From Deltaproteobacteria bacterium (GTDB lineage Bacteria > Desulfobacterota > Desulfobacteria > Desulfobacterales > Desulfosarcinaceae), in assembly GCA_020444075.1 (NCBI GenBank), contig JAHLLR010000040.1, positions 1 through 45,272 of the forward strand: a stretch of DNA of 45,272 bases, given 5' to 3'. Under the pieces are notes generated by a model that saw nothing but the letters and a program-made list of their open reading frames with translations, searched no databases and was not told the DNA's origin. The number at the start of each line of letters is the position of its first letter. Positions within the stretch are counted from its first letter, which is position 1. This document shows, piece after piece, positions 7,878-17,880 of this stretch. Made by a program: the position numbers and the translations under genes.

Positions 7878-9212
7878 TCAGACGTCCATGACCAGCCGGT
7901 TGGCAGCCGATCGATCAAGTTCCGATCGGAATGCCGTCAGGGTTTCGGATAGCGTTGCCACATCGGGCAGATGGGTCAGCGGCTGGCCGTTTTTCCCCAC
8001 ATCCTCCAATGCGGCAACCACGGCGTTGACCGTCAGTCCGCCGATATCCCGGGCCGGCTGCAGGGCCTGTCCATCGTCTGAATCACTGTCGATTCGCACC
8101 AGGATCTTTGCTCTTACCAGAAGATCGGACAGGTTGTCCACCAGGGCCGGTGAAAGGGCCAGTTCTTCGGCAATCTGCGTTGTCGTCTGGGCCGGTAGAC
8201 CCTGCTGAAACAATTTAACCACATGGCGGCAGACAATCAGCGCTATAAGCCTGGTTTGAAAAATGCTCATCTCCCGGCTGCCGGCCGAATCATCCACATG
8301 GTCCGAATGCTGGTACGCATGGGAAATCTCCGCACCGATGAGAACGATAAACCAGCTGATCTGCAGCCACAACAAGAACAGGGGCAGGGCGGCAAAGCTG
8401 CCGTAGATGGCGTTGTACTTAGACACGATGATCTGAAAGTGGATGTAGGCGGCCTGAACGGCCTGGTAGGCGCTGCCGGCGATTACACCAGCCAGCAGGG
8501 CACCATCGAAGCGCACCCGGGTGTTGGGCATGATCATATAAATCAGGGTGAACAATATCCAGATGAGCGTGTAGGGCAGCAGCTTGAGCCCCACATAAAT
8601 GACCGGACCCACCATTTGCAACAGCTCGAACCGGCCGGAGATGGCCGTAACCTGAGAAGTGATGAAAACGGTGAGGCTGCCGGACATGATCACCAGCACC
8701 GGGCAGACCAGCATGATGGTCAGGTAATCGCTCAGTTTGCGGATAAATTTGCGTGAGCGAACTCCCCAGATGTGATTGAAGGAGCTTTCAATGTTGCTGA
8801 GCACCTTGATAACCGCCCAAAACAGGACGATGACGCCGATGCCGGCAATCATGCCGCCTTTGGTATTGTTCAGCATATTCTGGGCGAATCCGATGACCTG
8901 CTGGACGACCTCCTGCTGGGCGGAAAAATTATCCAGCAGCTCCTGCTGCAGCCTTCGCTCGAATCCGAACCCCTTGGCAATGCCAAACGCCATGGCGGCC
9001 ACCGGTACCAGTGACAGCAGGGTGAAAAAGGTCAGCGCCGATGCCCGCAGGGGGCCATGATTCCGTGCAAAGCCCTTGATCGAGAGAATCATGGTTCTCA
9101 ACAGCCGGATCAGCAGCCACTGGGCGGCCGAGCGTTCACGGCGGCGGGCATGCCAGATGGTGGTGGTGAAAAATCCGACGAACCGGGCTATCAGCGTCCT
9201 GAATTTTTCCAT
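7878..9212 (-). CDS. YihY/BrkB-family inner membrane protein with C-terminal winged-helix-like domain
   Basis: A 444-residue protein. Residues about 40-300 form the YihY (formerly RNase BN/BrkB) membrane domain with six helices. Family landmarks are LTFFTLLSLVPVAAMAFGIA, VLFWAVIKVLSNIESSFNHIWGV and LPLFLLWLQISWFIVLIGAEISHA. Residues about 320-440 are soluble and resemble a winged-helix domain (QTTTQIAEELALSPALVDNLSDLLVRAKIL), an extension found in some longer members. The family does not have the RNase activity once claimed; its role is unknown, perhaps transport. The start at 9212 has only a weak ribosome-binding site. Confidence 0.9.
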   Translation of the reverse strand: MEKFRTLIARFVGFFTTTIWHARRRERSAAQWLLIRLLRTMILSIKGFARNHGPLRASALTFFTLLSLVPVAAMAFGIAKGFGFERRLQQELLDNFSAQQEVVQQVIGFAQNMLNNTKGGMIAGIGVIVLFWAVIKVLSNIESSFNHIWGVRSRKFIRKLSDYLTIMLVCPVLVIMSGSLTVFITSQVTAISGRFELLQMVGPVIYVGLKLLPYTLIWILFTLIYMIMPNTRVRFDGALLAGVIAGSAYQAVQAAYIHFQIIVSKYNAIYGSFAALPLFLLWLQISWFIVLIGAEISHAYQHSDHVDDSAGSREMSIFQTRLIALIVCRHVVKLFQQGLPAQTTTQIAEELALSPALVDNLSDLLVRAKILVRIDSDSDDGQALQPARDIGGLTVNAVVAALEDVGKNGQPLTHLPDVATLSETLTAFRSELDRSAANRLVMDV

Positions 9213-9256
9213 GAGAACCCATCCGTTTTTCTGGTGTTAGGAAGCCGGCTGACCAC

Positions 9257-9847
9257 CTATGGAGCGGCAGACTGACGGGCGTTGTAGACCCATCCGCCAC
9301 GATCCACGTAGTGCTTGAGCACAGCCACCGCATCCCTTCGGGCGACGTCCCGGAGCACGGCGATGCCCCGTTTTTCCAGTGCAACGGTCCAGTTGCTCGG
9401 TTTGGGGCCTTCGTCAAAGCCGATGCCGCGGGCATCCTCATCCCGGCCACCGCAAACCAGCCGACGCACGCCGGACCACACCACGGCGCCCAGGCACATG
9501 GCGCAGGGTTCGGTGCTGGAGACCAATTCCATAGGCGGCAATCCCTCCTCCCCCAGGTCGAAGGTCCCCATTATTTTCTGGGCCACCATGATGGCGGTGA
9601 TTTCCGCGTGGGCCACCGAACAGTTGCCGGGGATTACCATGTTAACACCCGGTGCCACCAGCCGACCCGACTGCAGCTCGAAGATGCCTGCCCCGAAAGG
9701 CCCGCCGGTTTCTGATTCCACGTTTCTGCGCGCCAGTTCGATCACCAGGGCCATGCGGTCCGCCACAGTGGGATACGGATGATTCCTGTCGGTCAGGGCG
9801 TCATCCATCCAGGCGGGCAGGGTTATTTCGACCGTTGGAAAAGGCAT
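9257..9847 (-). CDS. Guanine deaminase-like cytidine-deaminase-fold enzyme
   Basis: A 196-residue zinc-dependent deaminase. Zinc and catalytic residues are intact: HAEITAI (His plus the proton-shuttling Glu) near residue 83 and EPCAMCLGA (the two Cys ligands) near 117. GGPFGAGIF near 50 and the conserved distal part (GIGFDEGP, DRGGWVYNAR) fit the bacterial GuaD group better than tRNA adenosine deaminase TadA. The expected reaction is guanine to xanthine plus ammonia. The substrate is inferred from overall pattern only; a cytosine or nucleoside deaminase is possible. The YihY-family gene starts 44 bases downstream on the same strand. Confidence 0.82.
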   Translation of the reverse strand: MPFPTVEITLPAWMDDALTDRNHPYPTVADRMALVIELARRNVESETGGPFGAGIFELQSGRLVAPGVNMVIPGNCSVAHAEITAIMVAQKIMGTFDLGEEGLPPMELVSSTEPCAMCLGAVVWSGVRRLVCGGRDEDARGIGFDEGPKPSNWTVALEKRGIAVLRDVARRDAVAVLKHYVDRGGWVYNARQSAAP

Positions 9848-9852
9848 GTTTC

Positions 9853-9931
9853 AGATTCTGGAATTGGGGATCGAGGAATTAAGCAATTTGAGGGCTGTTC
9901 AATCCTTCAATTCCAAAATCCCATTGTTTTG
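9853..9931. repeat. Intergenic imperfect inverted repeat (GGAATT/GGATT family)
   Basis: The left arm GATTCTGGAATTGGGGATCG and the right arm around TCAATTCCAAAATCCC pair imperfectly across a short centre, between the deaminase and EttA genes. Composition and arm motif match two other intergenic elements in this window, at 43941-44016 and 45221-45268. It has no T run, so it is not an obvious terminator. Confidence 0.55.
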
Positions 9932-9941
9932 CAATCATTAA

Positions 9942-11624
<1,683 letters not shown>

Positions 11625-11773
11625 CGATCGTTTTTCCTCTCAATGAAAAAGGTTGTATCGGGTAAAGTGGTTAATCAACCCGGAATCCTATCATATTTTG
11701 TGACAATTTGAACGTGGATTTTGCAGTAGAGATAAACGGTGGGCGGATGAGCGGAGGTGAAGTGTGGAAATAG

Positions 11774-11812
11774 AAGAAGCCGGATCGGTAATTGGACCGG
11801 GTCCGGCTTCTT
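11774..11812 (-). terminator. Hairpin terminator after methyl-THF transferase
   Basis: Arms AAGAAGCCGGA (11774-11784) and TCCGGCTTCTT (11802-11812) form an 11-base-pair stem with a 17-base loop, starting 8 bases after the stop of the methyltransferase gene on the minus strand. The downstream tract (TCTATTT) is only moderately T-rich. It marks the end of the methyltransferase operon before ettA. Confidence 0.7.
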
Positions 11813-11820
11813 TAAATGTA

Positions 11821-12618
11821 TTATCCCTCGAACATGCCGGCCCGAAAGGCCTTGAGATAGTTCATGCAGAAGTTGTCCCGGCCGGCCAGCGCCTCGGCGG
11901 CGATAATATTGGCCATCATCTTCTTGTCCAGCGGGTTGATGATCGCCCCGTCCAGCCCCTTGGCAATCGCCATGGTCATGAAGGTCTGGTTCATGAACTT
12001 GCGCGCCGGCAGCCCGTAGGAGATGTTGCTCAGCCCGCAGGCCGTGTGGATGCCCGGAAAAGCCGCCACGATCCGTTCGATGGCGTTGATGAATCCCGTC
12101 CCGAAGGCCTTGTCCACCGATACCGGCTGTACCAGCGGGTCCACAAAGATGTTCTCCACCGGGATGTCGTTCTTGACTAATCCATTGACCAGCGTGTCGG
12201 CGATCTTCATGCGGTCGTCCACGGTCTGGGGCATGCCGTCGTCGCTCATGCACAGGGCGATCACTTTCATCTGTGTCCCGGCGATGATCGGCATGAGCTT
12301 GTCATAGCGATCCTTTTCCAGGCTGATGGAGTTGATCATGGGCGTGCCCCGGTGAGCGGCAAGGGCTGCCTCGATGGCGGACGGGTCCGGGCTGTCGATG
12401 GCGCAGGGCTTGTCGGTGACCTGCTGCACGGTCTCGACCAGCCACTTGAGGTATTCGGGCTCCTGGCCCACGAAAATACCCGCGTTGACGTCGATGTAGT
12501 CCGCACCGGCCTCGGCCTGGTCCTTGGCCACCTGCTGGATGGCAGCCGCATCCCCGGCCTCGATGGCCGCCTTGATCGCCTTGCGACTGGCGTTGATCAG
12601 TTCTCCGATAATGATCAT
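11821..12618 (-). CDS. Methyltetrahydrofolate:corrinoid methyltransferase (MtgA-like)
   Basis: A 265-residue TIM-barrel protein of the pterin-binding family (DHPS/AcsE/MetH domain). Visible: GELINASRKAI at the start, GADYIDVNAGIF near residue 39 with the Asp/Asn that contact the pterin, PCAIDSPDP near 71, PMINSISLEKDRYD near 94 and the C-terminal TACGLSNISYGLP. It is expected to move the methyl group from the methylated corrinoid protein to tetrahydrofolate, giving methyl-THF for the Wood-Ljungdahl pathway, or the reverse. AGGAGC precedes the ATG. It is the last gene of a probable operon with the corrinoid protein and the MttB-family gene, from which a 130-base spacer with a REP-like hairpin separates it. 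AcsE itself is less likely, because no CODH/ACS genes are nearby. Confidence 0.9.
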   Translation of the reverse strand: MIIIGELINASRKAIKAAIEAGDAAAIQQVAKDQAEAGADYIDVNAGIFVGQEPEYLKWLVETVQQVTDKPCAIDSPDPSAIEAALAAHRGTPMINSISLEKDRYDKLMPIIAGTQMKVIALCMSDDGMPQTVDDRMKIADTLVNGLVKNDIPVENIFVDPLVQPVSVDKAFGTGFINAIERIVAAFPGIHTACGLSNISYGLPARKFMNQTFMTMAIAKGLDGAIINPLDKKMMANIIAAEALAGRDNFCMNYLKAFRAGMFEG

Positions 12619-12654
12619 GGTTTTTGCTCCTGTTTTCCTGCTTCAGTTTTTCAC

Positions 12655-12719
12655 TAGGAGCGGCTTCCAGCCGCGATGACAACCGTCCGGGAACCGATCG
12701 CGACTGGAAGCCGCTCCTA
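12655..12719. repeat. REP-like palindromic hairpin within the methyltransferase operon
   Basis: Two 23-base arms (12655-12677 and 12697-12719) beginning TAGGAGCGGCTTCCAG are reverse complements with one mismatch, around a 19-base centre. Core GAGCGGCTTCCAGCCGCGA strongly resembles the REP/BIME-type repeats handled by RAYT transposases. No RAYT gene is in the window. It sits between the corrinoid-protein stop and the methyl-THF transferase start, so the transcript would carry a very stable hairpin. Confidence 0.85.
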
Positions 12720-12748
12720 CCGCCTAAACGCCTTAACGCATACTGCCT

Positions 12749-13372
12749 TCAGCCTACCAGCTGTTTCACCAGCTTGACCGCCCCGGGGGCGTCGGCGCTG
12801 TAGCCGTCGGCACCGATCTGGTCGGCAAAGGACTGGGTCACCGGCGCGCCGCCGATGATCGTCCGGGTCGTCATGCCTGCTTCTTTGACTGCTTTGACCG
12901 TGCTCTCCATCGACGGCATTGTCGTGGTCAGCAGCGCCGACAGGGCAATCACGTCCGCGCTCTTTTCTGCCGCCGTTTTGACAAACTTTTCGCTGTCCAC
13001 GTCCACCCCCAGGTCCACTACCTCGAACCCGGCCCCTTCCATCATCATCGACACCAGGTTCTTGCCGATATCATGCAGGTCGCCCTTGACGGTGCCGATG
13101 ACCACCACGCCCTTGCTCTTGCTCTGGCCGGCACTCAGGTGGGGCTTCAAGATCTTCAGGCCCGCCTTCATGGCCTGGGCGGCCATAAGCATCTCGGGCA
13201 CGAACAGTTCGCCGGCGGAAAAGCGCTCGCCGACTTCGTCCATGGCGCTGATCAGCCCGTCGTTTAGGATGGTTCCAATATCCGTGCCGCCGTCCAGTTC
13301 CGCCTGGGTCCTGGCCTTTACCGTCTCTTCATCAAAGGCGATGACTGCATTAAAAATGTCCTGGGTTGCCAT
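12749..13372 (-). CDS. Methyltransferase corrinoid protein (MtgC/MttC-like)
   Basis: A 207-residue cobalamin carrier. Residues about 1-85 are the helical B12-binding-2 cap (AGELFVPEMLMAAQAMKAGLKIL). Residues about 88-207 are the Rossmann-like B12 domain with the DLHDIGKNLV motif (D-x-H-x-x-G) whose His ligates cobalt, followed by GVDVDSEKFV, SALLTTTMPSM and IGGAPVTQSFADQIGADGYSADA. It accepts the methyl group from the MttB-family protein and hands it to the methyl-THF transferase. AGGAGG sits 7 bases before ATG 13372. It lies 135 bases downstream of the MttB-family gene. No corrinoid-reactivating ATPase (RamA-like) occurs in the window, so that function must be supplied elsewhere. Confidence 0.95.
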   Translation of the reverse strand: MATQDIFNAVIAFDEETVKARTQAELDGGTDIGTILNDGLISAMDEVGERFSAGELFVPEMLMAAQAMKAGLKILKPHLSAGQSKSKGVVVIGTVKGDLHDIGKNLVSMMMEGAGFEVVDLGVDVDSEKFVKTAAEKSADVIALSALLTTTMPSMESTVKAVKEAGMTTRTIIGGAPVTQSFADQIGADGYSADAPGAVKLVKQLVG

Positions 13373-13507
13373 AAATGATCCTCCTGAATGTAGGTGATAG
13401 GATTTAAACGCTGTTATTGCTGTATCCGTTACATTTTATAATATTTCAATTAGCAGAATTGAAATTCTATATTTTAGGTCGATCCATAGGTCAACTGATG
13501 TTTGCCG

Positions 13508-14935
13508 TCAAGATTTATTCTTACGTCCGGCAACGAAGGCAGCCAAGGCCATTTCTACATCCGGATCGATGGGCGGCTTTTCATAAGCAGCCAGGCGGTG
13601 GCTCAGGCTTTCCGTGGCGACCTGGTCAATACGCTTAGAACCGGCAGCCTTCCAGGCTGCATAATTCTGCCGGTTTAAAAAGTCGGTCATGTAAAATTCC
13701 GTGCGGCACAGCTTGAATGTTTTTGGCTGGGTCAGGTACTGACCACCGATGCCTACGGTTTTAATCATCTTTACATCGATGGCGGCATCGGAAACATCGA
13801 TGGGTTTGATCAGTTTGCGAACAACGCCGCACATCTCTTCGTCCATCAGGAATTTTTCAAAACTCATGGCAATGTAAGATCCCAGGATGCCGGCCGAATG
13901 GAGAATGAAGTTGATACCGCTGCGGGCGGCGGTAGACAGGGCCAGAACAGATTCCCCTGCGGCCTGGCCGTCGGGGAAATGGGCATCGGTCAGGCTGCCC
14001 CCGCTGCGGCTGGGAAGTTTGTAAAAGCGTGCCATCTGCGCGGTGGCCGAAACCACCATGGAAAGTTCCGGACAGCCGATTGCCAGTCCGCCGGTCCGCA
14101 TATCCATGGCTGAGGATGTGGACCCGTAGATCACCGGTGCACCGGGATTGACCAACTGCGCCAGGGTAACGCCCGCCAGGATCTCGGCATTCTGCAGGGC
14201 CAGCACGCCGGAGAGGGTCACCGGTCCGGACGAACCCGCCATGATCAGCGAGGCAATCACACAAGCCTGGTTGGCCCGGGCCAGTTCAATCAGTGCGCCT
14301 GCCATCTCGTCGGAAAACTGAAGCGGAGACAGGGAATTGATCAGGGACACCGAAACCGGTCCCGCGGCGGCGAGGTTGTCCGGGCCGCCCCACAACAGGC
14401 TTGCCATCTGAATGCAGTCCCGGGCACCCGCTTTGGATACCGGACTGCCCATAAAGGGTTTATCGCACAATACGATGCTGGAGAACATCATGTCCAGATG
14501 GGCGGTTTCAGGCGGCACGTCGCCGGGTTCCACCATCATGAACCCGTTCATGTCAATGGTTTTGGAGGTCTGGATCAGTTTGCAGAGATTGTCATAGTCC
14601 GCCATGATGGCTCCCCGCTGGCTACCGTCCGGAAGAGCGATGAAGGGCGCGCCATAACCGGGCGCAAAAACGAAATCATCTTCTCCCACGGCAACGCTTT
14701 TTTCCGGATTCCGGGCGGTCACCATGAACCGTGACGGGGCGGTATCGAGCGCTTTTTGGATCTGGGTTTCGGTCATGAAAACCGTTTTCCCTTCCACCTT
14801 GAACCCGTTGGATGAGAAAATCTCCAGGGCTTCGGGTTCATTGAAGGCGACACCGACACTGGACAGCAACACCATGGATGCATCGTGAATCCGGGTTATC
14901 TGGTCAGTGGTGAACGTTTGCATTCGGTCATACAT
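13508..14935 (-). CDS. MttB-superfamily (trimethylamine/betaine) methyltransferase, non-pyrrolysine
   Basis: A 475-residue protein matching the length and pattern of MtgB-type methyltransferases: the N-terminal ITRIHDASMVLLSSVGVAF, FAPGYGAPFIALPDG near residue 115 and the SGVLALQNAEILAGVTLAQLVNPGAP segment near 245. It demethylates a quaternary or tertiary amine onto the adjacent corrinoid protein. The frame has no in-frame amber codon, so it is the pyrrolysine-free type whose characterised members use glycine betaine, proline betaine or carnitine. The substrate here is unknown. AGGAGG lies 7 bases before ATG 14935, and a sigma-54 promoter lies 109-125 bases upstream. The divergent sigma-54 activator at 15221 is the likely regulator. 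Confidence 0.92.
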   Translation of the reverse strand: MYDRMQTFTTDQITRIHDASMVLLSSVGVAFNEPEALEIFSSNGFKVEGKTVFMTETQIQKALDTAPSRFMVTARNPEKSVAVGEDDFVFAPGYGAPFIALPDGSQRGAIMADYDNLCKLIQTSKTIDMNGFMMVEPGDVPPETAHLDMMFSSIVLCDKPFMGSPVSKAGARDCIQMASLLWGGPDNLAAAGPVSVSLINSLSPLQFSDEMAGALIELARANQACVIASLIMAGSSGPVTLSGVLALQNAEILAGVTLAQLVNPGAPVIYGSTSSAMDMRTGGLAIGCPELSMVVSATAQMARFYKLPSRSGGSLTDAHFPDGQAAGESVLALSTAARSGINFILHSAGILGSYIAMSFEKFLMDEEMCGVVRKLIKPIDVSDAAIDVKMIKTVGIGGQYLTQPKTFKLCRTEFYMTDFLNRQNYAAWKAAGSKRIDQVATESLSHRLAAYEKPPIDPDVEMALAAFVAGRKNKS

Positions 14936-15043
14936 GATCGATCCTCCTTCTTATCTTCAGGTTGTCCCGGTCTGATTCGACCAAAGTTTTCACCCATGAG
15001 GGCAAAACAGCCGATAACCAGCAATCTATTGCCCGATTTGCAG

Positions 15044-15060
15044 AGCAGGTTGTATGCCAG
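15044..15060 (-). promoter_or_regulatory. Sigma-54 (-24/-12) promoter of the methyltransferase operon
   Basis: On the minus strand CTGGCATACAACCTGCT shows GG, ten bases, then GC, the invariant sigma-54 spacing, with good matches to TGGCA and TGC. It would start transcription near 15033, about 98 bases before the MttB-family ATG. An imperfect dyad, TTTTCA (15122-15127) and TGAAAA (15138-15143), lies upstream where an activator could bind. A sigma-54 activator gene is divergent at 15221. Confidence 0.8.
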
Positions 15061-15220
15061 GGGGCACCATTTTTAAAAAAAAGTCGTCAATTCCTCCTGC
15101 ATGGGTTTGAGTATGAGGAACTTTTCACATAAAATTCTGAAAAAACAATATTAATCACATTTTCCGGTAAGACGGGACGATTGATAGCCTTGACGTTTTG
15201 CAGGGTGGCCGGTAATTGGG

Positions 15221-16867
15221 GTGGCTGAACCGACAAAAAATATTACACTATTCATCGAAAAAAAGCTTTCACCGACCGTAAATTTTACATATAGATGGGA
15301 GGTCTACGATTTTATTAACGTCCAGCCATGGAGACGTCCCTTGCCTGATCACCCAGCGCACCGATCGATTCCGTCGGACCTTGGCATTCTCGATTTTCTG
15401 CCGGTGTTAGAGGCTTTTGACGAAGGCATCCTTATTACGGACACCAGCGGCCGAATCCTTTTTTACAACGAAACCCAGGCAGGCATCGACGACCTGCGTC
15501 CGGGAAATGTCATTGGTAAACGGGTCGCCGACATCTATCGACTGGATTGGCATGACAGCATGATCTTCAGATGCATTCATGCCAATGCACCCGTCATCGG
15601 CAGGCTGTTTTTTTATCGTACCTGCAAGGGGAAACTAGCCAATACAATCCACAGTGTCTTTCCGCTGCAGCGCAATGGAACACTGGTTGGCGCCATCTGC
15701 TTCGTAAAAAATTACAACCTGCTGGAAAAGGTCATGTCCGGCTTTTCCACACTGGCACCCAATACCCCCCCGGAATTGACCAATGGCACCCGCTATCAGT
15801 TCACCGATATTGTGGGGGTGGATAAAAGCTTCCTTCACGCCTTGTCCATGGCCCGTCTGGCAGCGGAGAGCACCTCGCCGGTGATGCTTTTCGGTGAAAC
15901 CGGATCGGGAAAAGAGATGTTTGCCCAGAGCATCCACAACTACAGTCCCCGCCGGGACAACCCTTTTGTCGGCATCAATTGTGCGGCGATTCCGGAAACC
16001 CTTCTGGAGGGCGTGCTTTTCGGTACAGTCAAGGGGGCCTTCACCGGAGCCGTGGACAAGATGGGCCTTTTCGAACAGGCTAACGGTGGGACCCTTTTCC
16101 TGGACGAGATCAATTCGATGCCCATCGCGCTCCAGTCCAAACTGCTGCGGGTGCTTCAGGAGAAAAAAATCAGGCGTGTCGGCGCCTCCGTTGAAGTGCC
16201 CGTCGCCCTGAAGATCATCAGTTCAGTGAACCTGCCGGCCCACAAGGCCATTCGGGAAGGTCAGTTGCGGATGGACCTGTTTTATCGTCTGGCCGTGGTT
16301 TTCATCAGCATCCCTTCGCTTCGTGACCAGCCTGAAGGAATGGAGACCCTGGTCCGCCATTTCATCTACAAAAACAATCTGGCCCTGGGGAAACGGGTTC
16401 AGGGTGTCAGCGAGCCGGTCATGCAGTTCTTTCGAAGCTATCACTGGCCTGGAAACGTCCGTGAACTTGAACATCTCATTGAAGGGGCCATGAATACCAT
16501 GGGGCCGGACACGATCCTGCGCATCTCCCACCTGCCGCCGCATCTGCTTCTCGATCAGATCCGCGATGAGGATCCGCCGCTGCATGTACTACCGGCCAGA
16601 CACGCTGGAAAGGAAGCCGTTGAAGCAACCGACATCCCAAACGTTGAGATGGCCCGCTCCGGAACCGGTGTGAGGGATCTGCGGCAGCAGCGACAGGAAA
16701 AAGAACGGAAGATGATCGATGAGGCGCTGACGGCTGCCGGTGGCAACGTCTCCGAAGCCGCCCGGATGCTCCATGTATCGCGACAACTGATCCACTACAA
16801 AATGCGTAATTATGGATTGGTAAGGCAACAGTATCGGGGGGATGTAAAAAAAGGCCGGATCGGGTAA
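15221..16867 (+). CDS. Sigma-54-dependent activator: PAS, AAA+, Fis-type HTH
   Basis: A 548-residue enhancer-binding protein. A PAS domain occupies about residues 60-165 (LEAFDEGILITDTSGRILFYN). The AAA+ domain follows at about 195-425 with Walker A GETGSGKE (225-232), the sigma-54 contact loop GAFTGA (272-277), Walker B TLFLDEI (291-297) and the arginine-finger region LFYRLAVVFISIPSLRDQ. A Fis-type helix-turn-helix ends the protein (NVSEAARMLHVSRQLIHYKM). The LLEGVLFGTVKGAFTGA wording recalls RocR-like regulators of amino-acid catabolism. The frame begins with GTG 15221 and has only a weak ribosome-binding site, so the start is uncertain. It is divergent from the methyltransferase operon, whose promoter has sigma-54 architecture, and probably activates it in response to a ligand of its PAS domain. 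Confidence 0.93.
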   Translation: MAEPTKNITLFIEKKLSPTVNFTYRWEVYDFINVQPWRRPLPDHPAHRSIPSDLGILDFLPVLEAFDEGILITDTSGRILFYNETQAGIDDLRPGNVIGKRVADIYRLDWHDSMIFRCIHANAPVIGRLFFYRTCKGKLANTIHSVFPLQRNGTLVGAICFVKNYNLLEKVMSGFSTLAPNTPPELTNGTRYQFTDIVGVDKSFLHALSMARLAAESTSPVMLFGETGSGKEMFAQSIHNYSPRRDNPFVGINCAAIPETLLEGVLFGTVKGAFTGAVDKMGLFEQANGGTLFLDEINSMPIALQSKLLRVLQEKKIRRVGASVEVPVALKIISSVNLPAHKAIREGQLRMDLFYRLAVVFISIPSLRDQPEGMETLVRHFIYKNNLALGKRVQGVSEPVMQFFRSYHWPGNVRELEHLIEGAMNTMGPDTILRISHLPPHLLLDQIRDEDPPLHVLPARHAGKEAVEATDIPNVEMARSGTGVRDLRQQRQEKERKMIDEALTAAGGNVSEAARMLHVSRQLIHYKMRNYGLVRQQYRGDVKKGRIG

Positions 16868-16925
16868 CTTGCCTGGCAATACCGAGGGTGAAGATGCGGT
16901 TCGATTTTTCGCAAACACCCATGGA

Positions 16926-17880
16926 TCAAGGTCCAAACGTCAGATTGTCCAGGTATAATGTCCGTGGGGCGGGAAGGCTGATGGCAAACAGGTTGAATTC
17001 GGTAATGTGCTCCAGGTCCATTTTACGATCAATCGGTGCATTTTCCACATCCTCCATGGGGACCTGGATGTGATTCCATCCTGGTTTAATGAACAAGGAC
17101 CGGTTGAATCGGTCTTCATAGCGGTATCCTGAGATGTCGTGGCGGTGGTCGTTGATTTTGCAGGTCAGGCGCACCGGTTCGCTGTCAGGATTATAAATAC
17201 TGCCTGAGATCCACCCCCAACCCTTCCAGTTACCCGGGAAATAATTGAAAGCCGCGCCGGAATACCGGTCCGTATTCAGATCGATTCGAAGTGATGCCCG
17301 GCCGGAAAGGGCGATTATCTCATTGACGGACAAACCCGCATTCCCCGACCAGCGGTCCAGTTCGAAGGGGGTTTCGAAATCGGCCAGGACTGGAAACTGC
17401 CGCCATGCCGTCCATTCGTCAATCAGGGCGCGGGATACCGGAATCAGGGCGCTCAGAAAAAAGCACGAGGGTGACGGTCTGAAGCAGGCGTCGCAGCGAT
17501 TGATCCAGGGACAGCCGTTTGGGAAACAGGAAGAACAGGGCTATCAGGCAGCCGATAATATCTCGCCCCACGTCGTCGAAGGAGGGATATCGGCCCAAGG
17601 CCCCTTGGGCAACTTCCACCGATCCGCCGGCAACCAGGCAAAACACGATGACGATGATTGCCTGCTTGCGAAATGAACCCGATGACAGCCATGACCACCT
17701 GTGAATCAGCAGCAGCGACCATGCCAGAAACGCCGCAATATGCCCCGGATCCCAGGCGTGTTTGAAGGATCGGCAGTGGATCAGGTCCGGGCCCCCCAAA
17801 AACAATAGCACCAGGCAGGCAGCTGAGAAAAGCAGAAGGGCCCTTTGCTTCCAACCGGAAACAGGTGACATGGTTACCAT
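16926..17880 (-). pseudogene. VanZ-like membrane protein with C-terminal carbohydrate-binding-like domain, frameshifted
   Basis: The N-terminal part (from 17880) is a VanZ-like domain with four hydrophobic segments: HAWDPGHIAAFLAWSLLL and GGSVEVAQGALGRYPSFDDV, the conserved Glu-Gln...Arg...Asp pattern. The frame breaks in a run of six A on the + strand (17457-17462). With five A the protein continues as LFLSALIPVSRALIDEWTAW, then LADFETPFELDRW and a beta-rich domain ending at 16926. That domain (RIDLNTDRYSGAAFNYFP, WNHIQVPMEDV, LYLDNLTFG) resembles carbohydrate-binding jelly rolls such as CBM11. The intact protein would be about 318 residues. As written, translation stops at 17419. The first ATG overlaps the ketosynthase stop codon. 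A homopolymer break makes sequencing error a serious possibility. Confidence 0.72.

Noticed and set aside
13508-14935. Pyrrolysine-containing trimethylamine methyltransferase
   Set aside because: The MttB-family frame has no in-frame TAG; it is complete without pyrrolysine.
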